Positions 1 through 8,189 are shown, numbered from the stretch's first letter. The stretch is DNA of 14,470 nt from Planococcaceae bacterium UBA3370 (GCA_002360295.1 DEQI01000193.1:1-14470); one strand, 5' to 3'. Notes: generated by a model not told the origin, from the letters alone. Program-made: numbers and translations.

Positions 1-1674
1 AAAGAAACAATAGCTGTAGGTAGTTATGTAGTGAATTATGTCACAGCCGATAATGACCTCATCCATACCCAAACATTTGAAGAAATCGAACTTGGTTTAG
101 TAGAAGTTTTCGCTACTTTACCGGACGGTTATGTATTAGTAGAAAACCAACAAGCTGTTCAAATTATCGAACTAACGGAAGAACAAGTATCGTCCATCGT
201 GACATTTATTGTAGAGCCTGCAGTAGTGACTACAAGTGATACGGTCGGTTTGGAAACAGCATTTGTGCGTTCCTTATTGCTTGCATCGTTAGATGGTGTT
301 CAATTTACCGCTTCCCCATATCATTCAGGACAGGTAAGTCATGAACAATATTTATATGATACAGCGCAAGCATTAGTCTTAGTGAAAGCCTATATTGCAC
401 AACCAACAGAAGAAAATTTACTCAAAGCGAAAGATTTCATTGTGGTGAATATTTATGACGGAGCTTATAAGGAACTGTTACTTAGCTATTTAAACATTGC
501 CATTACAGATGTGGGAAATGATGGGGAACCAGATTTAACACCGGTGAAACCATATGTACCACCAGTGGTTACACCACCTGTTACGGAGCCGCCGGTAGTT
601 ACGCCACCACCTGTTACAGAACCGCCAATTGTAGCACCACCTTCGAGTGGTGGATGGGATGGTCCGACTTCCAATGAAATTGAACTTCCTACTATAGATG
701 GAGGTTCAACAACAGCAAAAGATCAAGTCATTCATCCAGTAGAAAAGGTAGAAGATGGTTTTAAATGGACAGTGGATTACCCATCTGAAAAAGAGTATGT
801 ATTTGAAGTAGATGGTATGAAAATTGAGTTACCATTGAATACAGACTTTGAGGCAGATAAATTGGAAGTGTTGTGGAAACATGTTGGGAATGAGCACTAT
901 GAGTTAATCATTCTTGCCGATGGCAAAGCCCTTTCATCTTTTGAAAAGGCAATTAAAGTGACGAAAAAACATCAACAAGCCTATTTATTAAAATCGGATA
1001 AAGGCACGTATAAAGCGATGCCATACACATATAAAGGTGGTCAATTTGCCTTTGCGACGAAACAAACAGGCGAGTTCTTCTTCTCAAAAGAACGAGTATC
1101 CTTTAAAGATATTCGCAAGTTCGTTGATACAAAAGATGCCATTGAGGAATTAGCAAGTCGACATATTGTTTATGGAACAAAAGCAGAACAGTATAATCCG
1201 AATGGAAAGGTGACACGTGCACAATTTGCGGCCATGATTGCCCGCGCACTTGGTTTAGAAGCAACGGGTGAAAATCCATTCACTGATACAAAAGGAAAGT
1301 GGTTCGAAAAAGATGTGCAAGCACTTTATGAAGCCGGTATTATTAGTGGCGTGAGTGCAACGAAGTTTAATCCGAATGCGAGTGTAACACGACAACAAGC
1401 CGCGCTCATGCTCAATAAAGTCATTGAGTATACAGGTACGTCAACAGTACTTGTGAATGCGACAGCAAGTACTACTGATAACTTTGAGAAAGTACCAACG
1501 TTTAAGGATACACATGCCATTGCAGCAAATGCATTACGCGCCGTAGGTGTATTAGAAACGCTCGGTATTGTGCAAGGGAAAACGGGGAACAAGTTTGATC
1601 CACAAGGAGATGTTACACGAAGCCAAATGGCTAAAATGTTGCATGGTGTATTAAAACATACTGGTAATATGTAG
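1..1674 (+). CDS. C-terminal part of a large SLH-domain surface protein (5' end outside window)
   Basis: The reading frame is open from base 1 (KETIAVGSYV...), so this is the 3' part of a longer gene. The GTG at 31 has no convincing ribosome binding site and is probably not the start. The visible 557 residues contain an unrecognised segment (about 1-180), a Pro/Thr/Val linker with repeated PPVTEPP units (about 181-215), a beta-rich stretch (about 225-365), and three SLH domains at about 368-418, 427-477 and 500-551. Their TRAQ, TRQQ and TRSQ motifs correspond to the TRAE signature. SLH triplets bind pyruvylated secondary cell-wall polymer, so the protein should sit on the cell surface with its N-terminal part exposed. 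The stop is followed at once by a hairpin terminator, so this is the last gene of its transcript. The function of the missing part is unknown; adhesin, enzyme or S-layer protein are all possible. Confidence 0.88.
   Translation, partial: KETIAVGSYVVNYVTADNDLIHTQTFEEIELGLVEVFATLPDGYVLVENQQAVQIIELTEEQVSSIVTFIVEPAVVTTSDTVGLETAFVRSLLLASLDGVQFTASPYHSGQVSHEQYLYDTAQALVLVKAYIAQPTEENLLKAKDFIVVNIYDGAYKELLLSYLNIAITDVGNDGEPDLTPVKPYVPPVVTPPVTEPPVVTPPPVTEPPIVAPPSSGGWDGPTSNEIELPTIDGGSTTAKDQVIHPVEKVEDGFKWTVDYPSEKEYVFEVDGMKIELPLNTDFEADKLEVLWKHVGNEHYELIILADGKALSSFEKAIKVTKKHQQAYLLKSDKGTYKAMPYTYKGGQFAFATKQTGEFFFSKERVSFKDIRKFVDTKDAIEELASRHIVYGTKAEQYNPNGKVTRAQFAAMIARALGLEATGENPFTDTKGKWFEKDVQALYEAGIISGVSATKFNPNASVTRQQAALMLNKVIEYTGTSTVLVNATASTTDNFEKVPTFKDTHAIAANALRAVGVLETLGIVQGKTGNKFDPQGDVTRSQMAKMLHGVLKHTGNM
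560..645 (+). repeat. In-gene repeats encoding a Pro-rich spacer
   Basis: Two imperfect copies of a unit encoding VxPPPVTEPP lie in tandem here (CCTGTTACGGAGCCGCC, then CCTGTTACAGAACCGCC). They form an extended, wall-spanning type of linker before the SLH part. Such repeats can expand or contract between strains. Confidence 0.6.
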
Positions 1675-1684
1675 CTAAACAAGT

Positions 1685-1722
1685 ACTTATCTATTTCTTA
1701 GTAAATAGGTAAGTTCTTTTAT
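1685..1722 (+). terminator. Intrinsic terminator after the SLH surface protein gene
   Basis: The arms ACTTATCTATTT (1685-1696) and AAATAGGTAAGT (1703-1714) pair over 12 bases with one G-T wobble around a 6-base loop. The run TCTTTTATTT follows. It begins 10 bases after the stop codon. Confidence 0.75.
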
Positions 1723-1804
1723 TTAGGGTGGTTTTAAAAATAAAAATGTGAATTGACTAGTGCTACAACGTGTTCTTCTTAATAACAATATAATCTAAAA
1801 ACCA

Positions 1805-1833
1805 TTGACATTATCTTTTTATAAAGGTAAGAT
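1805..1833 (+). promoter_or_regulatory. SigA-type promoter upstream of a short terminated transcript
   Basis: A perfect -35 box TTGACA (1805-1810) is followed after 17 bases by TAAGAT (1828-1833). Transcription would start near 1840 and meet a terminator at 1874-1919, so it does not obviously serve the gene at 1983, which has its own promoter. Confidence 0.6.
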
Positions 1834-1839
1834 GTAGTT

Positions 1840-1918
1840 AATTTTAATACATATTTCATGTATTGAGGAAGAACCTCATACGAACCTTAACGGGATTCGT
1901 ATGGGGTTTTTCGTTTTT
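1840..1918 (+). ncRNA. Candidate small RNA or attenuated leader
   Basis: The interval between the promoter and the terminator is about 75 bases and holds no plausible ORF. A first hairpin AATACAT-ATTTC-ATGTATT is followed by GAGG-AAGAA-CCTC. The CCTC arm is also the 5' base of the terminator stem, so the two foldings exclude each other, as in an attenuator. I do not recognise it as a known riboswitch. It could be an independent sRNA or a conditional leader for the SLH operon. Confidence 0.4.
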
Positions 1919-1919
1919 T
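1874..1919 (+). terminator. Intrinsic terminator ending the short upstream transcript
   Basis: The stem CCTCATACGAA (1874-1884) pairs with TTCGTATGGGG (1896-1906) with one wobble, and is followed by TTTTTCGTTTTTT. Its T-run directly abuts the -35 box of the next promoter. Confidence 0.75.
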
Positions 1920-1946
1920 GATGGTATTTAGTAAAGGGGGTATAAT
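1918..1946 (+). promoter_or_regulatory. SigA-type promoter of the SLH/giant-protein operon
   Basis: TTGATG (1918-1923), a 17-base spacer and a perfect TATAAT (1941-1946) stand 36 bases ahead of the ATG at 1983. The ribosome binding site AGAAGGGAAG lies between them. Confidence 0.75.
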
Positions 1947-1982
1947 GTATATATAGACATAAATAGAAGGGAAGTAATAATT

Positions 1983-3140
1983 ATGAGAAACAAACAAATT
2001 TTAGGTGCAATTGCAATGGCATTATTAACACCAGCTATTGTTATGCCAATCCAAACAGAAGCTGCGGTAAATAATCCATTTAAAGATGTATCGCCTAACA
2101 ACGCTTATTACGAAATTATTCATGCTATGCGAGATAAAGGTATTATTACTGGCTATCAAGATGGCACATTTAAACCGCAAGAAACAATTAGTCGTAAGCA
2201 AGCGGCGGCATTATTAAACCGCGCAACATCATTACCTAAAACAGTTTCTTCTAAAGATTTCAAAGATGTATCAACAAAAAATGCTTACTACAATGACATA
2301 AAAGCTGTTCAGCAAGCGGGTATTTTCAAAGCAGATAGTAAAGGTAATTTCTACCCTAACAAAGCTGTAACTCGTGCTGAGATGGCAAAAGCATTAGTAA
2401 TCGCATTTAATCTTAAAGGCACAACAAATGAAAAGTTCTCGGACGTATCTAGCTCAAATGAGTATTACAAGTACATCAATACATTGTATGCTAACGAAAT
2501 TACAACAGGTGACAATGGTAAATTCTTACCTAACCAAACATTAACACGTGCTCACTATTCAGTGTTTATGTATCGTGCAATGGGTTATAAAGATGTACCT
2601 ACTCAACCGAACGGAAACATCACAAGCGCTGATTTATTAAACTACGCTAAAGATACATCGGTATATGCGAAAAATGCTGACGTAAACCCACGAATCTTGA
2701 ATAATGCATATAAAAAACCACTAGTGAATTTAGCGACAGTAGACAATAACATTATTAAACAAACTGGTTTGAAAATTGTAGAAGTAGATACTGTACTTGG
2801 TCTTGAAGAAGATAACTATGTGGGTAATCCTAAGCCGGGTTACGATACAGTAAATCAAGTAAATGTAACAGCTCGACAAGATGGTTCATTCAAAATTCAA
2901 TTTGATTTCAGAAGTGAAAAAATGGTTAATGCGATTCCGTTGTTAGTCAAATATTTAACTGATGGTTACGATTTAACATCAGATATTCAAAAGGCGATTT
3001 TAAATGCACAAGAAGTCGCTAAAGATAAATATGCTAAATTAGACGACGTTAAATTTTTATCAAATGATTCTTATACGGTAAAAATTCAAGGTGCAGAGCC
3101 GGCAATGGCAGTTGGTGTAATCGAAATTAAACCAAAATAA
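1983..3140 (+). CDS. Exported protein with three N-terminal SLH domains
   Basis: This 385-aa protein begins with a Sec signal peptide: a basic MRNK start, a hydrophobic core, and cleavage near QTEAA at about residue 28. Three SLH domains follow at about 33-82, 93-143 and 152-201, with SRKQ, TRAE and TRAH in place of the TRAE signature and the usual FKDV/FSDV openings. Residues from about 212 to 385 form a C-terminal domain I do not recognise, mixed alpha/beta with no cysteine. The SLH part should bind the secondary cell-wall polymer, placing the C-terminal domain outside the wall. Only 14 bases separate it from the next gene, so the two are co-transcribed from the promoter at 1918-1946. A natural reading is that the C-terminal domain docks the giant secreted protein encoded next, but nothing in the sequence proves this. 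Confidence 0.92.
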   Translation: MRNKQILGAIAMALLTPAIVMPIQTEAAVNNPFKDVSPNNAYYEIIHAMRDKGIITGYQDGTFKPQETISRKQAAALLNRATSLPKTVSSKDFKDVSTKNAYYNDIKAVQQAGIFKADSKGNFYPNKAVTRAEMAKALVIAFNLKGTTNEKFSDVSSSNEYYKYINTLYANEITTGDNGKFLPNQTLTRAHYSVFMYRAMGYKDVPTQPNGNITSADLLNYAKDTSVYAKNADVNPRILNNAYKKPLVNLATVDNNIIKQTGLKIVEVDTVLGLEEDNYVGNPKPGYDTVNQVNVTARQDGSFKIQFDFRSEKMVNAIPLLVKYLTDGYDLTSDIQKAILNAQEVAKDKYAKLDDVKFLSNDSYTVKIQGAEPAMAVGVIEIKPK

Positions 3141-3154
3141 AGAAAGGATACGCT

Positions 3155-6100
3155 ATGAAAAGACAGACACCAATATACGTTTTATTCCTTGTACTTCTTA
3201 TCGGATTTCTTTATCCGAAAGAGGTACAAGCTATTCCTTACTATGATAATGGGACGATATTAGAAGTCACTGATTTACCTAGTGGTCCTGAATTTATTCG
3301 TGTCGATCCAACAGCAGGCGTATATCCCTTATTAGGGCAATATCGAGTACCGACTATTTATGAAGGTCGCATTCATAAAAATGCATTATCCTCATTAAAT
3401 TCATGGTCTGTTGTTCCTTGGGCAGAAAAAACAGGTTCTAATCCAAGTAACGGAAATGCACTAGGTTATCATGGTCAAAAGTATTATCATTTAGTAAACT
3501 ATCCGAGCCGAAATGCAGCTCGAAATTTAATTGAGCCATCTGACATTAGCGAAAGCATCTTAAAAGATGTATACAATGGTAATGGCGAGTATGCTATGGC
3601 TGCTTTAAACCTAAAGGAAGTAGAAACAAATGGTAGTGCAGTTGGCTCCTATTATTGGATTCAAGATATAGCTCTTGTAACAGGCGGTATAGCAGATAAT
3701 GCTGAGAACAACTCTTCATATAACTCTACCAATCCAACATGGCTACGTTTTGTTCGTACAAGTTGGCCTGACATTAAAACCTTTAAATTTAATGAAACAC
3801 CAGGGGAAGGAAAAGCAACATCCTTTTACATTGATGGTTGGGAATATGTTTCTCAAAACCGTACACGTGTAGATTATAAAATTACAGGTACGTATCAAGG
3901 CTTACCAGATGATGCACCGGCTGAGGCAGTTGCTCCATATGCAGTAGGTGAGGAAGTATTTAGTTTTGAAGACACTGTATTTTCTAACAAAGCCGCAATT
4001 AGCAAAAACTATGAAAACCTAAATTCAGCTTATACATTCAATGAAGAATGGCGAAATCCCGACAAGAAAGAAGAGTATGAAACAGGGTATTTCCGTAAGA
4101 GCGAAACAGGTGATTTTACAGCTGCAGGGTGCGGTACGTATGAATTTACGCTTCACATTGATGATGAAGTTAAACGTTACGATGATAAAACAATGACGGT
4201 TACAATTCCTTGTTGTGTGGATGATGATGGAAATCCAATTCCTTGTGATATACCCGATGATGATGATACAGATGATCCAGGTACTCCATCAGGACAATAC
4301 GGTACATGTGCAATCGACATTACAGTAACAGAAGGGTCTTCAATGGAAAGCAATCCAGAAGATATGGAAGCAGATCCGATAGGGAAAATAATAGAGGATG
4401 AAAAGACAGATAGTGCAATCTTTGATGTACTCACATATGGTATCCCTACCGATGAGAATTTATGGATTGGTGGAGAAACCGAACGCTATCTATCGGACTT
4501 CAAGTATCAGCAATACACAGGTAAAATTAAATATACGATTAAAGTGGATAAAACGTATAATCGCTCATGGACAATTCATCATGCTTGTACAGATGATGAA
4601 GGAAATGATTGTAGTTGGGATTCACACCATTCTGATTCACAAACTGTCGTAAAAACATTTGATGATGAGTACTCGTATTCTTATTGGCAAATTGGTCATT
4701 TAATCGTTTATAAGTTAGATGATTTAACATTTGAAAACTACGCATTGCCAAGTGGTATGGTAGTTGTACCTAATACAAGGCATGATACCATAGTTGATGC
4801 GATTCACTCTGCTGTATGGGAAGATCATGTTTTCCCTAAGCTATGTAATAATGTAACATTACCATCTTCATCATTAAGTGGTACTGGCGGTCCACCGCCA
4901 ATTCCAGATGAAACAGGTTTATTTAAAGCTGCTGCAGAGTTAGGTTCACGTATACCTGACGTAAAGAATGACCGTATTCATATTACAGAAGTATCAAGAG
5001 ATATTAATGGAAGTGAAGTAAGTCGAGAAGAAACTTTATATATGGATGATACAGTTACACCAACAGATGGTCCAACGCCAACACCAATTCCAAAAGCTAA
5101 AAAAGTAGACCTAGAAAAATCGGGTAACTATATTGATAAGGAAAAGGTGAATAAGTGGCAAACGGAAAGTAAGATAACTAGCAATTACAGTCCAGATGTT
5201 TACTTCAACATATCACCTAAACCAAAAGTTTCTTTTACAAATAACTCTACTGATAACCCTGAAAAAATTAATAAGGTTACAGTCCATACACCTGTGGTTA
5301 TGTATGCTAAATCATCCGATGATAAAGCACATGACCAACGAACATACCCGCCTATCCGAGAAGACTTAAGCTATACTGACGGGGATCTTACTGTACAATC
5401 AGCTAACGCCGACGCGGATAGACACGCATTCATTTTAGACAGACCATTTACTGTGGTATTACCTACTACTGGTCAACATATAAATGAGCCGGGGTATGGT
5501 GATAGAGATTATGCTAAGTATTACAAAGATAAGCAAGTACGGTTCCCGTTTGATGTATATACGGAAACAAAAGCGGCCTTTATTCCAGCTAACACATGGA
5601 TTTCAGTACCAATTAATAATGAATCTGTGACGTTCTATATGCCTGTATGGGTTAAGGAAGGGGAATATACGGTTGATTACCGCGCAATCGCTATAAATGC
5701 TCCTGATGACCATGTGAACGCGGAAACGCCAAAAGAACATGAAGCCAACCTAAACCAAGAGTTTAGAACGGAAAATGAAATGATGGATCATCACGTAGCA
5801 AATGACACGATTGAAGTAGATGTAGTTGGTCGTTTATATGATTTAAAGATTACAAACGTACTAGACTACAACTGGCAAGATGTATTTGTTACAGAGGAAA
5901 ACAACGGTATTTTATCTCCGACAGGTAATAAATACTGGGTTGGAACAAATGAAATTGACGGTGCTACGCGCGGAAATGTGGCTCCTTATGTATTACCGAT
6001 AAGACACGGTAGTCATGGAATTGGTTATCCGAATAATTTCTTAAACATGGCAATTAAAACGGGTTATAAATTCCAATTTGATATGAAATCAAAAGGGAAC

Positions 6101-6982
6101 ATGTACGATCAAAATGATGCGATACGCATTACACCAACTTTTGAATTTGTAAATAAAAACGGTGAGAGACAAAATGTTGATCTTTATTACCATGACGAAA
6201 CGAACTATTTCGTAAAAGTTGGTTCAGATAAAGATAAAACTTATCGTTCTGTAGTATTAAATGAAGCGATTCGCTTTGTAGAGGGTAATGAATTAGAAGA
6301 TAATGCAGATTACTATTATCGCTATATGTATAACGCAGAAAACTTAGATACATTACCAATTAATGCTGATTTAAAAGAATTGTATAAAAAGAGTTATAGT
6401 AAAGAGCAATTCATTACAAAATACGTCAAGGACTATACGAAGCGTGGTACTGAAACAGGTACTTATGCATTCCAAATTCTTAACTCTAACTTAAGAACAT
6501 TCATTGGCCCAGAAGAAAATGAAGTACCCGAAGGAACTAGTGTTGAGAAAGAGGACATTATTGCGCGGGAGCAACATTGGTACGGTGAATACAGTTTACC
6601 AGCTAATGTATATGTTGTTAAAAAGCAAGAGCCGCAATACGATGAGAATGGAAATGAAATTCCACAAGTCGATACAATAGCAGGTTATGGCTTAGAAAAA
6701 CGATTAAATGATAACTCTGATATTTTCTTAAAAGATGGTTATATCGTAGTGAACTTTAACATTGAGACAATTGATAATGGAAATGTAGAAAAATCACATT
6801 TAACTTATCATACATCTCCAATGGAAGGTGCACCGTTAAATAACCAATGGAAAATGGAAGGCTTTAATTATCAGTTTGTAGACGGGTATGGAAAAACGTT
6901 TAATTTGAAAGATGGCGATATGGTATTCTATCATGCGGATCAATCTAGTTATGATGATTTCCACTCGAACGTAACTCATTAA
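3155..6982 (+). CDS. Very large secreted protein, unrecognised, without a wall anchor
   Basis: This 1275-aa protein has a Sec signal peptide (MKRQ, a hydrophobic core, cleavage near EVQA at residue 26) and a ribosome binding site AAAGGA six bases before the ATG. It has no LPXTG motif, SLH domain or C-terminal membrane segment. Visible parts are an N-terminal region of about 320 residues rich in aromatic residues and Asn/Ser; a central part (about 326-563) holding all eight cysteines I can find; a strongly acidic linker at about 355-379 (with DDDDTDD); a Pro-rich linker at about 578-584; a Thr/Pro linker at about 635-648; and a long beta-rich C-terminal half. Two His pairs flank two cysteines at about 476-491. 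The architecture suggests several extracellular beta domains joined by spacers. The preceding co-transcribed SLH protein may hold it on the wall. I cannot assign a family with confidence. Confidence 0.9.
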   Translation: MKRQTPIYVLFLVLLIGFLYPKEVQAIPYYDNGTILEVTDLPSGPEFIRVDPTAGVYPLLGQYRVPTIYEGRIHKNALSSLNSWSVVPWAEKTGSNPSNGNALGYHGQKYYHLVNYPSRNAARNLIEPSDISESILKDVYNGNGEYAMAALNLKEVETNGSAVGSYYWIQDIALVTGGIADNAENNSSYNSTNPTWLRFVRTSWPDIKTFKFNETPGEGKATSFYIDGWEYVSQNRTRVDYKITGTYQGLPDDAPAEAVAPYAVGEEVFSFEDTVFSNKAAISKNYENLNSAYTFNEEWRNPDKKEEYETGYFRKSETGDFTAAGCGTYEFTLHIDDEVKRYDDKTMTVTIPCCVDDDGNPIPCDIPDDDDTDDPGTPSGQYGTCAIDITVTEGSSMESNPEDMEADPIGKIIEDEKTDSAIFDVLTYGIPTDENLWIGGETERYLSDFKYQQYTGKIKYTIKVDKTYNRSWTIHHACTDDEGNDCSWDSHHSDSQTVVKTFDDEYSYSYWQIGHLIVYKLDDLTFENYALPSGMVVVPNTRHDTIVDAIHSAVWEDHVFPKLCNNVTLPSSSLSGTGGPPPIPDETGLFKAAAELGSRIPDVKNDRIHITEVSRDINGSEVSREETLYMDDTVTPTDGPTPTPIPKAKKVDLEKSGNYIDKEKVNKWQTESKITSNYSPDVYFNISPKPKVSFTNNSTDNPEKINKVTVHTPVVMYAKSSDDKAHDQRTYPPIREDLSYTDGDLTVQSANADADRHAFILDRPFTVVLPTTGQHINEPGYGDRDYAKYYKDKQVRFPFDVYTETKAAFIPANTWISVPINNESVTFYMPVWVKEGEYTVDYRAIAINAPDDHVNAETPKEHEANLNQEFRTENEMMDHHVANDTIEVDVVGRLYDLKITNVLDYNWQDVFVTEENNGILSPTGNKYWVGTNEIDGATRGNVAPYVLPIRHGSHGIGYPNNFLNMAIKTGYKFQFDMKSKGNMYDQNDAIRITPTFEFVNKNGERQNVDLYYHDETNYFVKVGSDKDKTYRSVVLNEAIRFVEGNELEDNADYYYRYMYNAENLDTLPINADLKELYKKSYSKEQFITKYVKDYTKRGTETGTYAFQILNSNLRTFIGPEENEVPEGTSVEKEDIIAREQHWYGEYSLPANVYVVKKQEPQYDENGNEIPQVDTIAGYGLEKRLNDNSDIFLKDGYIVVNFNIETIDNGNVEKSHLTYHTSPMEGAPLNNQWKMEGFNYQFVDGYGKTFNLKDGDMVFYHADQSSYDDFHSNVTH

Positions 6983-6991
6983 ATCAAAGAA

Positions 6992-7026
6992 AACTCGTAC
7001 ATCATTTTAAGATGTACGAGTTTTTT
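6992..7026. terminator. Strong, probably bidirectional terminator
   Basis: A perfect 12-bp stem, AACTCGTACATC (6992-7003) with GATGTACGAGTT (7011-7022), has a 7-base loop. It is followed by TTTTTT on the plus strand and preceded by AAAGAAAA, which gives a T-rich tail on the minus strand. It lies between convergent genes and could end both. Confidence 0.88.
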
Positions 7027-7143
7027 GCTGTGCTCAAAGCACTGTATTTGATTTTACGTTTTAAGCGTACTGGAGCTAAACTCCAAAATATTATTGTATT
7101 GATTATAATATAAATAAAGTGAAATTCCAAGATTTAATGCATA
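7027..7143. other. Spacer between convergent genes
   Basis: No gene is seen here. Two small hairpins occur (GTGCT-CAA-AGCAC and GGAG-CTAAA-CTCC). A TATAAT at 7104-7109 on the plus strand has no good -35 box and no gene downstream. Confidence 0.4.
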
Positions 7144-7599
7144 CTAACTATTGGAAATAGTATGTTCATTTTCTAAAAGAAAATATGCATTGTCTTTAAA
7201 GAAATGATAAGCATAAAAATCCTTATCACACGTGCTATTATTCTTCAATCTTTCTTCTAAAATTTCAAAGACTTTTGCGCGGCCATTTTGCAATTCTGTT
7301 TGATATACTTCTTCATCATATTTAATAACTTTTAAATAATCCTCTTCAAGAGTTTTTAAATCAATTAATTTTTCTTTGAGTTCATCCCAACCATTTTTAC
7401 AATCTTGAATAATAAGTTTACCGTTAGTATCAATAATTACCCATGCTGCATCCTCGCCATATTCCTCATGTTCCATAAGAACACATTCGACATTTTTGCC
7501 TTGAAAGTTAAATATGCGCTTATCTAGGCTATACCAAGTGCCTACATGACCTTCCACTTCCACATTTTTCATTCCATTTAAAAAGTTCAATTCTGACAT
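7144..7599 (-). CDS. LPD28-like protein of unknown function
   Basis: The protein has 151 residues and no signal peptide or membrane segment. I start it at the ATG at 7599 because GGAGG stands eight bases upstream. An in-frame ATG at 7614 is part of that binding site. The N-terminal 75 residues (LNGM, VEVEGHVGTWYSLDKR, VLMEHEEYGEDAAWVIID) resemble LPD28, one of the polyvalent-protein-associated domains described from phages and conjugative elements. The match is to the pattern VEGxxGTWY...LMEHExYG...IIDxxG from memory and is moderately secure. The C-terminal half is charged and helical, possibly coiled. The gene stands alone, is convergent to the surface-protein operon, and lies downstream of an elaborate inverted-repeat region that probably controls it. 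Confidence 0.8.
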   Translation of the reverse strand: MSELNFLNGMKNVEVEGHVGTWYSLDKRIFNFQGKNVECVLMEHEEYGEDAAWVIIDTNGKLIIQDCKNGWDELKEKLIDLKTLEEDYLKVIKYDEEVYQTELQNGRAKVFEILEERLKNNSTCDKDFYAYHFFKDNAYFLLENEHTISNS

Positions 7600-7622
7600 A
7601 ATATATGCCTCCATTATTTTTT

Positions 7623-7715
7623 ATTTATCGAAAAACAAAATAAAACACTTTTCGATAAATGCTCATACTTATCCCGTATACGGATAAATTTTGAACACAA
7701 TCAAAAAGTGTTTTT
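7623..7715. repeat. Nested inverted repeats upstream of the LPD28-like gene
   Basis: Three inverted repeats interlock. The first is perfect over 12 bp: ATTTATCGAAAA (7623-7634) with TTTTCGATAAAT (7649-7660). The second is perfect over 11 bp: AAAACACTTTT (7642-7652) with AAAAGTGTTTT (7704-7714). The third is a near palindrome, TTATCCCGTATACGGATAA (7669-7687), symmetrical except for one extra C. The arms of the first and second overlap, so both cannot form at once in one RNA strand. On the minus strand, TTGATT and TATACG with 18-base spacing form a possible promoter whose -10 box lies within the palindrome, so the palindrome may be an operator. Alternatives are a recombination or transfer site. 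Confidence 0.65.
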
Positions 7716-7860
7716 AAGTTCCTTGCTGTGTAGCTAGGATTATCATTTGTTTTACAATATAGTTTGAATTATAGTCTAAATATTTATTTAAAGCAATTAA
7801 CATTGATATATAAATTAAGGTAATAAATAACATAGAAAATTAGGGTTTTGTAGGCAAAAA

Positions 7861-7869
7861 TGGTATAAT
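7861..7869 (+). promoter_or_regulatory. Extended -10 promoter of the type I toxin
   Basis: TGGTATAAT is a full extended -10 element (TGnTATAAT). I see no good -35 box. Transcription would start near 7876 and give an 80-base leader. That leader contains the hairpins CAATCA...TGATTG and CTTCGTT-TTTATT-AACGAGG just before the ribosome binding site, as is usual for toxins of this class. Confidence 0.65.
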
Positions 7870-7958
7870 AAAGAGGTAACAATCAAAGGTTTTTAAGGGT
7901 GATTGGTAGTCCGTATCCTCTTCGTTTTTATTAACGAGGAAGAAAGGAGTGGATGCCA

Positions 7959-8054
7959 GTGACAGCGTATGAAGCGTTAAGCATAGCAATTGGTTTCGGT
8001 ACTTTTACCGTTGCGGTGTTAGCTTTGTCCTTTACTTTTACACAAAAAAAGTAA
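7959..8054 (+). CDS. Short hydrophobic type I toxin ('putative holin-like toxin' family)
   Basis: The 31-residue product begins MTAYEALSIAIGFGTF, has one membrane segment and ends with a basic QKK tail. The pattern (M)TAYEAL...FGxFxVALL...KK is typical of the Bacillales/Lactobacillales holin-like toxin family (Hol_Tox), whose members insert in the membrane and are controlled by an antisense RNA. I chose GTG 7959, nine bases after AGGAG. ATG 7953, three bases after it, would add MP and is the alternative. The gene is followed directly by a shared two-way terminator and an opposing promoter, exactly the layout of txpA/RatA-type loci. Toxicity is inferred from the family. Confidence 0.82.
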   Translation: MTAYEALSIAIGFGTFTVAVLALSFTFTQKK

Positions 8055-8100
8055 AGCACCCTTTCTAACCTATGGCAAGTAGGTTGAGCGCTTTACTTTT
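8044..8100. terminator. Bidirectional terminator shared by toxin mRNA and antisense RNA
   Basis: GTAAAGC (8051-8057) pairs with GCTTTAC (8090-8096), with an inner stem AACCTA (8067-8072) with TAGGTT (8080-8085). TTTT follows on the plus strand. Seven As precede it (8044-8050), giving a T-run on the minus strand. The two RNAs would overlap here at their 3' ends. Confidence 0.82.
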
Positions 8101-8183
8101 CAACTAGAAATATTGCCAATCGCTCTTAAAGCGTTTGTTGTTACACGGACCAAATGGTGCAGCAACATCATTTGGTCTTACTT
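8044..8183 (-). ncRNA. Antisense RNA antitoxin (inferred)
   Basis: From a minus-strand promoter at 8190-8217 an RNA of about 140 bases would run to the T-run at 8050-8044. It would be complementary to the last codons and the 3' UTR of the toxin mRNA. Its 5' part contains a perfect 9-bp stem, GACCAAATG (8148-8156) with CATTTGGTC (8169-8177). Position and structure match RatA-type antitoxin RNAs; the sequence itself is not one I recognise. Confidence 0.7.
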
Positions 8184-8189
8184 AAGCTT

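Noticed and set aside
486..674. Minus-strand ORF of about 62 codons rich in Gly/Thr/Val
   Set aside because: It is the antisense shadow of the Pro-rich linker of the SLH surface protein and has no ribosome binding site.
1326..1682. Minus-strand ORF of 118 codons over the SLH region
   Set aside because: It is opposite to well-supported SLH domains, with unusual codon use and an implausible composition.
7104..7109. TATAAT on the plus strand between the convergent genes
   Set aside because: There is no matching -35 box, and nothing lies downstream on that strand for about 750 bases.
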